64,000 bases of DNA from Leisingera sp. M658 (GCF_025144145.1 NZ_CP083546.1:385001-449000); one strand, 5' to 3'; positions 50,711-59,795 are shown, counted from the first letter of the stretch. Numbers and translations are program-made. The notes: generated from the sequence alone by a model not told the origin.

Positions 50711-52038
50711 CCCGGAACGCTGAACTGAAGGCGGTCAACTGCAGCTCCTGCGGGGCAGGGCTGGATATCCTGGGCGGCGGCCGGGTGACAGTGCATATCT
50801 GCCCCTATTGCGGCACTGAACTGGACGCGTTGGACAATTACCGCGCTATTCGCAAGTTCAACGATATCAAACGCCCGATCAGCCCGTTCGCAATCGGCAT
50901 GACCGGTACTCTGTTCGGTGCAGACTACACCGTGATCGGCACCCTGCAGCACGAGGAACGCTGGGGCGTGCGGACCTGGATCTGGGTGGATCACCAGCTC
51001 TATTCCCCGACCCACGGCTATGCCTGGCTGACGATTGAGGACGGCCATTTGGTTTTCACCCGCCGCTACCGCCGCCCGGTGTGGATGTCGGTGCATTGGG
51101 TGGAGCGCTCGGAACACCGGCCAAAGGTGCATACAGGATCCCGCTCGTTCCATTACTACGATACCTCGACCAGCCGGATCACCTTTGCCGAAGGGGAGTT
51201 CACCTGGTCCCCGAAAAAGGGTGAAAAGACCACGACGGTCACTGCCCTGGCTGATGACGCAATGCTGAGTTTCGCACAAACCGGAAACGAGCGTGAAGCT
51301 TGGCTGTCGCAATACTTGCCTGCCGGGGATGCGGAAACAGGATTTGGCATCCAGACCGGGTTGAAGCCGCACGGCATACATCCGTTGCAGCCCTTTAAGG
51401 CCGGGCCGAATTTCGGCTTCATAAAATGGGCCTCAGCCGCCTGTGCCGTGATTTGCTTGATCATCGGAATGAACCTGCAAGGGCGCTCTGGCGAGATTGC
51501 GCTGAAGCGGACGGTTCTGACGGCTGCTGACCTGCCGGCAGAGCTTCCCGTGATTGTCAGTGAAGCCGGCAAGCTGACACGCATCAGACTCGCAGGAAAT
51601 ACAAACAACAGCTGGGCTTTTGTCGGGATTGAACTGACAGACCCGGAGGATGAGCCCGTGTTCCTAGCTGGACGCACGGTTGAGTATTACCATGGGCGGG
51701 ATTCCGATGGGAACTGGAGCGAAGGCGACAACAAGGCGCAGCTGACCTTCCGGCCGCTGACGGCCGGCACCTACACGCTGAGCCTGGAGGTTGAGGAAAG
51801 CGGCCACTGGACGGAGCTGAGCTACCCGCAATCCACGCAAGCACGCCTGAAAACTGCGGCACAAAACCGGCCGGCGCTCAGCAAACTTACGGTTTCAGCG
51901 GCATCCGGATTGTCATCCGGGCTTTACATGGGCTTTCTGGCCATCGCATTCGGCCTGCTGGCCGGGCAGGGTTTCCTGCGCGCCTGGTGGCACCGCAAGG
52001 CGCGCTGGCGCGGCAGCGACTGGAGCGATGAGGATTAA
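50707..52038 (+). CDS. DUF4178 protein with membrane segments (second)
   Basis: The 443-residue protein has a zinc ribbon (CSSCGAG and CPYCGTELD) and a DUF4178 domain (FAIGMTGTLFGADYTVIGT; LYSPTHGYAWLTIEDGHLV). Central (WASAACAVICLIIGMNL, residues ~235-251) and C-terminal (LYMGFLAIAFGLLAGQGF) transmembrane helices frame a predicted periplasmic beta-rich domain (RIRLAGNTNNSWAFVGIEL). It is larger than the upstream DUF4178 protein and is probably membrane-bound. Function unknown. It is coupled to both neighbours. Confidence 0.78.
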   Translation: MTRNAELKAVNCSSCGAGLDILGGGRVTVHICPYCGTELDALDNYRAIRKFNDIKRPISPFAIGMTGTLFGADYTVIGTLQHEERWGVRTWIWVDHQLYSPTHGYAWLTIEDGHLVFTRRYRRPVWMSVHWVERSEHRPKVHTGSRSFHYYDTSTSRITFAEGEFTWSPKKGEKTTTVTALADDAMLSFAQTGNEREAWLSQYLPAGDAETGFGIQTGLKPHGIHPLQPFKAGPNFGFIKWASAACAVICLIIGMNLQGRSGEIALKRTVLTAADLPAELPVIVSEAGKLTRIRLAGNTNNSWAFVGIELTDPEDEPVFLAGRTVEYYHGRDSDGNWSEGDNKAQLTFRPLTAGTYTLSLEVEESGHWTELSYPQSTQARLKTAAQNRPALSKLTVSAASGLSSGLYMGFLAIAFGLLAGQGFLRAWWHRKARWRGSDWSDED

Positions 52039-52041
52039 GCC

Positions 52042-52200
52042 ATGAACCTGTTCCGCGTCATCTTTCTGGTCATGTCCGGCATCTCTATCGCCGGGGCGGC
52101 CTATGTCTCGTACCAGGGTTACGGCGGTGAAAGCCGCGACCTGGACACATCCATCCGCGCCGCCAGCGGCGGGCGCTATTCAAACGGCAACGTCAAATAA
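52042..52200 (+). CDS. Small membrane protein (52 residues)
   Basis: The 52-residue peptide starts MNLFRVIFLVMSGISIAG and has one transmembrane helix. The tail is polar and mostly glycine- and serine-rich. It starts three bases after the previous stop codon and ends 12 bases before the DUF350 gene, so it fits the operon. Confidence 0.65.
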   Translation: MNLFRVIFLVMSGISIAGAAYVSYQGYGGESRDLDTSIRAASGGRYSNGNVK

Positions 52201-52212
52201 CCGGGAGACCCC

Positions 52213-52437
52213 ATGGAGTATTTCTCTGCCATCCAAGCCGCTGAGCTGATCAGCACCGTGTTTTATACCTTTGTCGGCGTGGCGCTGATGGGGCTGGTCT
52301 GGAAAGTGATCGACTGGATGACGCCCTTTCCGATCATGAAGGAGATCGAACAGGATCAGAACATGGCGCTGGCGGTGCTGATCGGCTTTCTGTTTCTGTC
52401 CATCTCGATCATCATTGCGGCTGTCATCCTGTCATGA
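52213..52437 (+). CDS. DUF350 small membrane protein
   Basis: The 74-residue protein has two hydrophobic helices (ELISTVFYTFVGVALMGLVW and MALAVLIGFLFLSISIIIAA) and the acidic loop MKEIEQDQN. It matches DUF350 (YjfL/UPF0719 type) by these features, though with about half the length of long members. The gene overlaps the start of the next by four bases (ATGA). Confidence 0.75.
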   Translation: MEYFSAIQAAELISTVFYTFVGVALMGLVWKVIDWMTPFPIMKEIEQDQNMALAVLIGFLFLSISIIIAAVILS

Positions 52438-53987
52438 GTGATGCGGCCCCGGATGCCGGAGGCGCGCGGCTGCGCGAGTTCTGGCTGCTGGCCGCGACCT
52501 TTCTGGTGGCGGTATCGGGGCTGATATACGAGCTGATCGCGGCGACGCTGTCCAGTTACCTGCTGGGAGATTCCGTGCGTCAGTTCTCGCTGGTGATCGG
52601 GGTGTTCCTGTCGGCGATGGGGCTGGGCGCCTGGCTGTCGCGCTTTGTCGGTCAGGCGATGAGCGGCTTTATCTGGGCGCAGATCGGGCTGGGGGTGGCT
52701 GGCGGTTTTATGGCGCCGGCGATTTTCTTTTCCTATGCCTGGATGGAGAGCGTTTCGGTGCCCCTGTACGGGCTGCTGGTGCTGGTTGGTGTGTTGTCAG
52801 GGATGGAGATTCCGCTGATAGCGCGGGTGCTGAAGCAGATCGGCGCGCCGGAGTTCCGGTTCGAGAACGTGCTGAGCGTGGATTATACCGGCGCGCTGGC
52901 GGCCTCGGTCGCCTTTCCGCTGCTGATCATTCCGCAGCTGGGGCTGATGTCGGCCAGCCTGAGTTTCGGGGCCTTGAACCTGGGTGTTGCCGGTCTGTCT
53001 TTATGGGTGTTCCGCGCCGATGCCAGCCGGGTGCAGGCCGCAGTCTGGGCCGTGGTTTTTGCCGCCACGCTGGCCGCCCTGTGGCAATCTGAGCGGCTGG
53101 TGTCGGTGGCCGAAGCCGATCTGTTTGAAGACGACATCATCCTGAGCGAGGCAACGCCGTATCAGCAGATCACCGTGACCCGCTACAAGGACCGGGTGCG
53201 GCTGTTTCTGGATTACTCGATCCAATTCGATACTTTGGACGAGCATCGCTATCACGAAAGCCTGGTGCACCCGGCAATGGCGCTGGCGCCGCGGCGCAAG
53301 AATGTGCTGATCCTGGGCGGCGGCGATGGCATGGCGGTGCGCGAGGTGCTGCGCTGGGACGAGGTGGAAAGTGTCACGCTGGTGGATCTTGACCCGCGGG
53401 TGACGGAGCTGTTCCGCGGTCATCCGCAGTTGTCGGGGCTGAATGGCGGGGCGCTGAAGGATTCACGTGTGACGATCCGCAATATGGACGCCTGGACGTT
53501 TGTGGAAGGTTCCGGGCAGGTGTTTGACGTGATCATAGCGGATCTGCCGGACCCCAAGAACCTGGCGCTGTCCAAGCTTTACACCCGTCAGTTTTATGGC
53601 GCCCTGATGGAACGGCTGAGCGCGCAAGGGGTGGTGGTGACCCAGGCCGGCTCGCCCTTATATGCCCGCAGCGCTTTTTGGTCGGTGGCAATGACACTGG
53701 AAGCAGCGCGCAATCCATATCGTCCGGGAGAGGGGCTGCAGGTACTGCCGTATCACGCCTATGTGCCAAGCTTTGGCGATTGGGGCTTTGTCCTGGCCAC
53801 GCCGCAGGCGCCAAGGCCGCGGGAACTGACACTGCCTGCGGGGCTGAAGTTCTTGAATGCCGCTGTCTGGCAGGCGGCGCAGGTCTTTGGTGATGACACC
53901 GGGCCGGTTGAAGTGGAGATCAACTCGCTGCAATCCCATGCGCTGGCCGGGTATTATCAGGACGGCTGGGATCAGTGGTTTGAGTAA
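52434..53987 (+). CDS. Membrane-anchored spermidine-synthase-like aminopropyltransferase
   Basis: The 517-residue protein combines about seven N-terminal helices (residues ~15-220) with a C-terminal spermidine-synthase (SpeE) fold. The SpeE part has ATPYQQITVTRY, LFLDYSIQF, HRYHESLVHPAM, SAM-pocket LILGGGDGMAVREV, and the catalytic-region DLPDPKNLALSKLYTRQFY. Substrate groups for polyamine and decarboxylated SAM are therefore plausible. No SAM decarboxylase gene is nearby. The DUF350 and DUF4178 genes precede it in the same operon. The role of the membrane domain is unknown. Confidence 0.85.
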   Translation: MSDAAPDAGGARLREFWLLAATFLVAVSGLIYELIAATLSSYLLGDSVRQFSLVIGVFLSAMGLGAWLSRFVGQAMSGFIWAQIGLGVAGGFMAPAIFFSYAWMESVSVPLYGLLVLVGVLSGMEIPLIARVLKQIGAPEFRFENVLSVDYTGALAASVAFPLLIIPQLGLMSASLSFGALNLGVAGLSLWVFRADASRVQAAVWAVVFAATLAALWQSERLVSVAEADLFEDDIILSEATPYQQITVTRYKDRVRLFLDYSIQFDTLDEHRYHESLVHPAMALAPRRKNVLILGGGDGMAVREVLRWDEVESVTLVDLDPRVTELFRGHPQLSGLNGGALKDSRVTIRNMDAWTFVEGSGQVFDVIIADLPDPKNLALSKLYTRQFYGALMERLSAQGVVVTQAGSPLYARSAFWSVAMTLEAARNPYRPGEGLQVLPYHAYVPSFGDWGFVLATPQAPRPRELTLPAGLKFLNAAVWQAAQVFGDDTGPVEVEINSLQSHALAGYYQDGWDQWFE

Positions 53988-54057
53988 GGCCGTATCCCGG
54001 CACGGAAAACAGCTCGGGACACATCTGTTTTTGGCGGCCGGTCTGTCACGGGACCCG

Positions 54058-54088
54058 GGCAAGCGTTGATTTGATCAAATCTTGCCCG
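54058..54088 (+). terminator. Candidate terminator after the DUF4178 operon
   Basis: CGGGCAAG and CTTGCCCG enclose a palindromic ATTTGATCAAAT (54070-54081). The stem is eight base pairs; there is no strong T-tract. It lies 70 bases after the aminopropyltransferase stop codon. Confidence 0.4.
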
Positions 54089-54150
54089 GACCTGTTTCAG
54101 CCGTTAAGCATATCCAGCAAAGACCAAGGCACCAACAGGGAGGAATGCCC

Positions 54151-55254
54151 ATGACCCCGCTAGCCGGCCTTAAGGTGGTTGAACTTGCCCGTATCCTGGC
54201 CGGGCCCTGGATCGGCCAGTCGCTGGCGGATCTGGGCGCCGAAGTGGTGAAGTTGGAAAGCCCGGACGGCGACGACACCCGCAAGTGGGGGCCGCCGTTC
54301 ATTGAGCGGGACGGCGACAAGACCGCCGCCTATTTTTATGCCGCCAACCGGGGCAAGGACTGTGTAATTGCTGATTTCCGGACTGAGGAGGGTAAGCAGA
54401 CTGTCCTTGATCTGATCCGCGACGCCGACATTCTGATCGAGAACTTCAAGGTTGGCGGGTTGAAGAAATACGGATTGGATTACGACAGCCTGGCGCAGAT
54501 CAACCCACGGCTGATCTACTGCTCCGTCACCGGTTTTGGCCAGGACGGGCCTTATGCCAAACGGGCAGGGTATGACTTTCTGCTGCAGGGGATGTCAGGG
54601 CTGATGTCGATCACCGGCGCGCAGGACGGCCAGCCGCAGAAGGTGGGGGTGGCGATCACCGATATTGTCACCGGGCTTTATGGCACCATTGGCATTCTTG
54701 CGGCAGTGGAGCAGCGCCACACAACGGGCCGCGGCCAGCATCTGGATATGTCGCTGATGGATTGCGCGACGGCCTTGCTGGCGAACCAGGCGATGAACTA
54801 TCTGGCGACCGGCGACAGTCCGGTGCGGCTGGGCAATGACCATCCGAATATTGCGCCCTATCAGGTAATGGCGGTGAAGGACGGCCATGTGATCCTGGCG
54901 GTGGGCAATGACGGGCAGTTCCTGCGGCTGTGCGATGTGCTGGGGCTGGCCGAGGCCAAAGCGGATGCGCGGTTCCAGACCAACCAGCTGCGGGTTGCCA
55001 ACCGCAAGGTGCTGACTGCGGTTCTGGAGGAGGTGCTGGCGGCCTGGACGCAAACGGATCTGCTGGCAGCGCTGGAGGCGGCAACGGTGCCGGCCGGGCC
55101 GATCAACACCATCGGGCAGGCCTTTGAGGATCCGCAGATCCAGCACCGGCAGATGCAGATCGCGCCGGAAGGCGTGCCAGGGGTGCGGGGGCCGTGGAAG
55201 TTCTCGGAAGCGGAACTTGCGCTGGAGAAATCGGCACCGACGCTGCCAGAGTAA
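54151..55254 (+). CDS. CaiB/BaiF-family CoA transferase
   Basis: The 367-residue class III CoA transferase begins TPLAGLKVVELARILAGPW and has ADLGAEVVKLES, YFYAANRGKDCVIADFR and the catalytic Asp in ITDIVTGLYG. ENFKVGGLKKYGLDY also matches. These enzymes move CoA between carboxylic acids such as carnitine, formyl or dicarboxylate substrates. Substrate unknown. ATG 54151 has GGGAGG seven bases upstream. It converges on an XRE regulator gene. Confidence 0.9.
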   Translation: MTPLAGLKVVELARILAGPWIGQSLADLGAEVVKLESPDGDDTRKWGPPFIERDGDKTAAYFYAANRGKDCVIADFRTEEGKQTVLDLIRDADILIENFKVGGLKKYGLDYDSLAQINPRLIYCSVTGFGQDGPYAKRAGYDFLLQGMSGLMSITGAQDGQPQKVGVAITDIVTGLYGTIGILAAVEQRHTTGRGQHLDMSLMDCATALLANQAMNYLATGDSPVRLGNDHPNIAPYQVMAVKDGHVILAVGNDGQFLRLCDVLGLAEAKADARFQTNQLRVANRKVLTAVLEEVLAAWTQTDLLAALEAATVPAGPINTIGQAFEDPQIQHRQMQIAPEGVPGVRGPWKFSEAELALEKSAPTLPE

Positions 55255-55287
55255 CCTGCAGCCCGGCGCGCAGCAGAACGGATGCAG

Positions 55288-56076
55288 TTATTCCTGAAAG
55301 CCTGCGCTCAGGCTCAGCGGCGGTTGTTCTCCCAGCAGACGCCGTACCTTCGGGTCAATGCGGGGGCTGGCCTCAGGGTAAGCACCTGTTGCGGCAAGCG
55401 CCTCGCGGGCCGAGGTTCTTTCGCCGATCCGCACCCAGACGGTGTTTGTGGCGAAGGGCGCCTGGCCGGGGCCTGCGGAGATCCCCAGGGTCAGCCCCTG
55501 CAAATAGGAGATCTGCTGCGGATGGGCGGGCATCAGCACTGTTTCTGACAGGTAGCCGCCGCCGCGGCGGGGCGTTTCATACATGCAGATCCGGTTGTTG
55601 CGGAGGGTGGCCATGCCGGCATAGCGGCTGCGCTGGCGAATGCTGCCGTCGCGGGCAATGGCGCGCTCAAACGTATGGGTGACGGCGCAGCCGTCCTGCG
55701 GGCGCAGCCAGATCAGCGTGCGCACGATCTGGCCGGGCCAGGTCGGGGTGCGGAAGTAACCGTGGTAGACGCCCATGAAACGGCGCAGGCGCCGGGCCTG
55801 ATCGCGGAACAGGCTGCCGAATTGCAAGGCCGGGGCCGAGACCGCGGCGGCTGCGCCCCTTTGCTGGCGAAAGTCCTGATGCGGGGCAAACAACGCCTCT
55901 TCCTCCAACCCGAAGTAACGCGCGATGCGGTGCAGATTGTGGGCCGAAGGCAGGCCGTGCCCGTTGAGATACCGGTTAAACTGCTGCCGGTTCATACCGA
56001 TCTCGCGGCAGACTTGGGCGATGCTGCCGGTATCGGCGCACAGCCTTCGCAAATTGCGGGAAAAATCGTCGGGCAT
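55288..56076 (-). CDS. XRE-family transcriptional regulator
   Basis: The 262-residue protein has an N-terminal HTH (IAQVCREIGMNRQQFNRYLNG) and a long C-terminal domain (residues ~85-262) that I do not recognise by name. The C-terminal region ends in SARE..TGAYPEASPRIDPKV. It diverges from a CocE-type hydrolase gene, with a pair of TGCGTACA direct repeats between, so it likely controls that gene and itself. Confidence 0.8.
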   Translation of the reverse strand: MPDDFSRNLRRLCADTGSIAQVCREIGMNRQQFNRYLNGHGLPSAHNLHRIARYFGLEEEALFAPHQDFRQQRGAAAAVSAPALQFGSLFRDQARRLRRFMGVYHGYFRTPTWPGQIVRTLIWLRPQDGCAVTHTFERAIARDGSIRQRSRYAGMATLRNNRICMYETPRRGGGYLSETVLMPAHPQQISYLQGLTLGISAGPGQAPFATNTVWVRIGERTSAREALAATGAYPEASPRIDPKVRRLLGEQPPLSLSAGFQE

Positions 56077-56108
56077 CGGTGCGGGCTTTCACTGAATGAC
56101 TGCCTGAC

Positions 56109-56136
56109 TGCGTACACTCGCTTACATATGCGTACA
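56109..56136. promoter_or_regulatory. TGCGTACA direct repeats in the XRE/hydrolase gap
   Basis: TGCGTACA occurs at 56109-56116 and 56129-56136, 20 bases apart, about two helical turns. They lie in the divergent promoter region between the XRE regulator and hydrolase genes. Operator role inferred. Confidence 0.5.
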
Positions 56137-56217
56137 ACTGATCACTTTTCATTCGATGCCGGTTTGGCAAGAGTGCCGCCAAGGGGCACCGCCCGGAACT
56201 GAGACAAGGAAGACCAA

Positions 56218-58203
56218 ATGCCCGGCGCATTCAGCATCATTGAAAACACCTGGATCACCCTGCCGGACGGGCGCAAGCTGGCGGCGCGGATGTGGATGCC
56301 CGAAGGCGAGGGGCCGTTTCCGGCAATTCTGGAGTATTTGCCCTATCGCAAGCGCGACGGCACCGCGCCCCGCGATGAAACCACGCATCCGGTTTTCGCC
56401 ACCGAAGGCTATGCCTGTATCCGGGTGGATATTGCCGGCACCGGCGACAGCGAGGGCGTGTTTGACGATGAATACTCCGAGCAGGAGCTGAGCGATGGCG
56501 AGGCGGTTCTGGCCTGGATCGCGGCGCAGGACTGGTGCGATGGCAATATCGGCATGATCGGCATCAGCTGGGGCGGTTTCAACGGGTTGCAGCTGGCATT
56601 CCGCCGGCCGGAGGCATTGAAAGCGGTGGTGTCGGTGGCCTCGACCGTGGACCGGTATGCCGATGACATCCACTACATGGGCGGCTGTTTGCTGAGCGAC
56701 AACGCCAACTGGGGCAGCCAGATGTTTGCCTATCAGTCGCGCCCTGCGGATCCTGAGCTGCGCCCGGACTGGCGCGCGGATTGGATCAAGCGGATCGAAG
56801 AGATGCCTTTCATGGCCGCGGACTGGCTGCGGCAGCAGACCAGGGATGGCCAGTGGAAGCATGGATCGGTCTGCGAGGACTGGTCTGCGATCCAGGCACC
56901 GGTGCTGGCGATCACTGGCTGGGCCGATGCCTATGTGAATGCGCCGCCCGCGCTGGCCGCCAATCTGACGGTGCCGGCCAAGGCGATGATCGGCCCTTGG
57001 GAGCACCGGTATGCCCATATCGCCAAGCTGGATCCGGCGGATTTCCATGGTGAGGTGCTGGCCTGGTTCGGCAAATGGCTGAAGGGCGAGGAGACCGGGG
57101 CCGAAGACCTGCCGGATTACCGCGTTTTCATGCAGGAGCATTTTAACCCGACGATGCAGAACAAGCCGCGCCGGGGCCGCTGGGTGGCAGAGGCGCAGTG
57201 GCCCTCACCCAATGTGCTGGACCGGGTGATGCATCTGGGCGCGGGCGTGCTGGCCGGAGAGGCTGCAAACGGCACGCTGGCCGTCAGCAGCCCGGCGACG
57301 GTCGGGCAGGCGTCGGGCTATTTCTGTCCGGGGATGCGGTTTGACAATGAGCTGGCGGGCGATCAGGCAGATGACGATGCGTTGTCGGCCTGTTTTGACA
57401 GCGCACCGCTGGCAGAGCCGCTGGAGCTGCTGGGCCGCCCACGGGTCAAGGTGGCGTTCAGCGTCGGCAAGCCGGTGGCGCAGCTGGTGGCGCGGCTGTG
57501 CGATGTCTCGCCTGAAGGTATCTCGCAACGGATCACCTTCCGGCCGCTGAACCTGACTTGCCGCAACGGGTTTGAGGCGCCGCAGAAACTGGTGCCGGGC
57601 GAGCGGTATGAGGCGGAGATCGAGCTGAATGAATGCGCCCACCGCCTGAAGGCGGGGCACGTGCTGCGGCTGGCGCTGTCGACGTCCTATTGGCCGATAG
57701 TCTGGCCCGCGCCGGAAGCGGCAGAAGTCACGCTGGATCTCAAAGCTTGCACGCTGGTGTTACCCGAGCGGCGGGTTTCGCAAGAGATCGAGCCGCAGAA
57801 CCCCGGCGCGCCGCGTGATTATCCGCTGTTGCAGGCGGAACAGCTGCGGGGGGCTGGCGGCAGCTCCAAGACCTGGACCCGGGAGGACGGCGCGCTGGTG
57901 CTGGATACCTTTGACGATTACGGCAAGGCGGTGGATCCCTACCACGGCATGTGCGTAGGCAGCCATGTCTCCATGCACTACGAGGTGCATCCGGATGATC
58001 CGGCTACGGCTGCCTTTGCGAGCGACTGGAATTTCGAGTTCGGGCGCGGCGGCTGGCAGGTGTCGATTGATACTGAAAACAAGGTGACCTGCGACCGGGA
58101 GAATTTTCACCTCTGGCGCCGGGTGACGGCCTATGAGGGCGTAAACAGGGAGATGGTCCTGACCAAGGAGTGGCAGGAAGTGATTCCGCGCGGTGTGCTG
58201 TAA
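56218..58203 (+). CDS. CocE/NonD-family hydrolase
   Basis: The 661-residue protein is an X-Pro-dipeptidyl-peptidase S15-like alpha/beta hydrolase. The catalytic serine lies in IGISWGGFNG (G-x-S-x-G) at about residue 123. Acid and histidine follow in later segments (GWADAYVN, IGPWEHRYAH). The C-terminal half forms a jelly-roll domain (residues ~385-655). The family includes cocaine esterase and acylases. Substrate unknown; the divergent XRE gene suggests inducible use. Confidence 0.88.
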   Translation: MPGAFSIIENTWITLPDGRKLAARMWMPEGEGPFPAILEYLPYRKRDGTAPRDETTHPVFATEGYACIRVDIAGTGDSEGVFDDEYSEQELSDGEAVLAWIAAQDWCDGNIGMIGISWGGFNGLQLAFRRPEALKAVVSVASTVDRYADDIHYMGGCLLSDNANWGSQMFAYQSRPADPELRPDWRADWIKRIEEMPFMAADWLRQQTRDGQWKHGSVCEDWSAIQAPVLAITGWADAYVNAPPALAANLTVPAKAMIGPWEHRYAHIAKLDPADFHGEVLAWFGKWLKGEETGAEDLPDYRVFMQEHFNPTMQNKPRRGRWVAEAQWPSPNVLDRVMHLGAGVLAGEAANGTLAVSSPATVGQASGYFCPGMRFDNELAGDQADDDALSACFDSAPLAEPLELLGRPRVKVAFSVGKPVAQLVARLCDVSPEGISQRITFRPLNLTCRNGFEAPQKLVPGERYEAEIELNECAHRLKAGHVLRLALSTSYWPIVWPAPEAAEVTLDLKACTLVLPERRVSQEIEPQNPGAPRDYPLLQAEQLRGAGGSSKTWTREDGALVLDTFDDYGKAVDPYHGMCVGSHVSMHYEVHPDDPATAAFASDWNFEFGRGGWQVSIDTENKVTCDRENFHLWRRVTAYEGVNREMVLTKEWQEVIPRGVL

Positions 58204-58291
58204 TCCGGGGCGGGATGCGGGCGGATTTTCGGCAATTCGTCCGCATTTGCCTTGGATTTGACATAGTGCGTTACCGAAAACACACAGGCCT

Positions 58292-58383
58292 TTAACCATT
58301 TGATTGCAAATTAAACCCTCAGCGGGCTGCCGTTGCCTTGGCCGTGCCGGATCGGCCAGTATCCTGGTTAACGAGCGGTTAAC
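58292..58383 (+). promoter_or_regulatory. CtrA-type binding sites upstream of the gtr-type operon
   Basis: TTAACCAT (58292-58299) matches the CtrA half-site, and TTAA-CGAGCGG-TTAAC (58368-58383) matches the full CtrA box TTAA-N7-TTAAC. The full site lies 23-38 bases upstream of the GTG start of the first gene. The control by CtrA is inferred from sequence. Confidence 0.6.
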
Positions 58384-58405
58384 AAACAGTATTGGGGGCG
58401 AGAAA

Positions 58406-59383
58406 GTGAAGCTTTCCGTTGTTGTGCCCTGCTACAATGAAGAAGAGTCGGTCCCCATGCTGGTGGAGCGGCTGGTGCAGGCCATTGAACCATGGGCGCA
58501 GGACGCCGAGATCATCCTGGCGGATGATGGATCCAGCGACGAAACCTGGGCAGCGATAGAGGCGGCCCATGCCAAGTACCCTGTGGTGCGCGGCATCCGC
58601 CTCTCGGCGAACCGCGGCCATCAGGTGGCGCTGACCGCGGGGCTGGAGGCTGCGCGAGGCGCGCGTGTCTTTATGCTGGACGCCGACCTGCAGGACCCGC
58701 CGGAAATCCTGCCGGACATGATGATGATGATGGATCGCGGCTATGACGTGGTCTACGGGCGCCGGGCCGAACGGCAGGGGGAGACCCTGTTCAAGAAGAT
58801 CACGGCCTATGGGTTCTACCGTTTCCTGAACACGCTGTCGGATGTGGATATTCCCAAGGATACCGGCGATTTCCGTCTGGTCAGCCGCCGCGCGCTGGCG
58901 GCGGTGCTGGCAATGCCCGAGCGCGCGCGGTTCATCCGCGGCATGTTTGCCTGGGCAGGCTACAAGCAGATCGGGCTGGAATACGTGCGCGACGCGCGGG
59001 TTGCGGGCGTTACCAAATACCCGTTCCGCGCCATGCTGCGCTTTGCAACTGATGCGCTGACCGGGTTTTCCACCAAGCCGCTGAAGATGGCGACGCGGCT
59101 GGCCTTTCTGAGCCTCTATGTGACTTTCCTGATGGCGGTCTATGTGTTTCTGTCGCTGGTCCTTCACAACACCGCGCCGGGCTGGGCGTCGATGCTGCTG
59201 GCGATTTCCTTCTTCTCGGGCATTCAGCTGCTGACGCTGGGGATCATGGGGGAATACATCGGCAGGCTCTATATGGAGAGCAAGCAGCGGCCGATGTACT
59301 TCTTGTCAGAGGAGACCGGCAGTGCGGCGGTGGCTGACCCGGTGAACATCGAAACGGCCCCCCGGCACAAGGAAGCGTCGTAA
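58406..59383 (+). CDS. GtrB-type family 2 glycosyltransferase
   Basis: The 325-residue protein starts with GTG at 58406 behind GGGGGCGAG. The GT2 domain has SVVVPCYNEEESVPMLVERL, LADDGSSDETW and MLDADLQDPPE (DxD). Two C-terminal helices (FLSLYVTFLMAVYVFLSLVL and MLLAISFFSGIQLLTLGIMG) match GtrB/DPM1-type bactoprenol-phosphate glucosyltransferases. It would load a sugar on undecaprenyl phosphate for surface-glycan modification. Gene order with GtrA and a GtrII-like protein supports this. Confidence 0.9.
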   Translation: MKLSVVVPCYNEEESVPMLVERLVQAIEPWAQDAEIILADDGSSDETWAAIEAAHAKYPVVRGIRLSANRGHQVALTAGLEAARGARVFMLDADLQDPPEILPDMMMMMDRGYDVVYGRRAERQGETLFKKITAYGFYRFLNTLSDVDIPKDTGDFRLVSRRALAAVLAMPERARFIRGMFAWAGYKQIGLEYVRDARVAGVTKYPFRAMLRFATDALTGFSTKPLKMATRLAFLSLYVTFLMAVYVFLSLVLHNTAPGWASMLLAISFFSGIQLLTLGIMGEYIGRLYMESKQRPMYFLSEETGSAAVADPVNIETAPRHKEAS

Positions 59384-59384
59384 G

Positions 59385-59777
59385 GTGGCTGTTTTGGGGG
59401 GCGATTCCGGTCAGGTTCTGCGGTTCTCGATTGTGGGCGCGACGGTCGCGGGGCTTTATGTGCTGGGCTATACCACGCTGCTGGCATCGGGGCTGGCACA
59501 GGCGTCCGCCAATGTGCTCGCCTTTGCCGCGGCTGTCGCTGTTCAATATGTACTGCAAACGGCATGGACCTTCCGCCGCCCGCTGGGCATGCCGGAACAG
59601 ATGCTGCGCTTTTCCTGCACCATCGCTGCGGGATTTGCCGTCTCGGCGCTGATCACCGGCGTGATCGGTCCTGCGTTGGGCTGGGCGGATTGGCTGTCCG
59701 CCGCTGCCGTCACGGTGATCCTGCCGGTTCAGAATTTTATCATCTTCCGCCTCTGGGTGTATTCCGCGGCTGGCTGA
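59385..59777 (+). CDS. GtrA-family flippase-like protein
   Basis: The 130-residue membrane protein has four helices and starts with GTG. The GtrA features are LRFSIVGATVAGLYVLGYTTLL and QYVLQTAWTFRR, ending LPVQNFIIFRLWVY. GtrA proteins are proposed to flip the lipid-linked sugar across the inner membrane. It starts one base after the stop of the glycosyltransferase gene and 18 bases before the methyltransferase gene. Confidence 0.88.
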   Translation: MAVLGGDSGQVLRFSIVGATVAGLYVLGYTTLLASGLAQASANVLAFAAAVAVQYVLQTAWTFRRPLGMPEQMLRFSCTIAAGFAVSALITGVIGPALGWADWLSAAAVTVILPVQNFIIFRLWVYSAAG

Positions 59778-59795
59778 CTATCGATTGGAGCAACT

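Noticed and set aside
50034-54084. Exact 13-mer TGATCAAATCTTG at both ends of the DUF4178 operon (50034-50046 and 54072-54084)
   Set aside because: The flanking position is striking, but in a 64-kb window several 13-mer repeats are expected by chance, and the surroundings do not match further.
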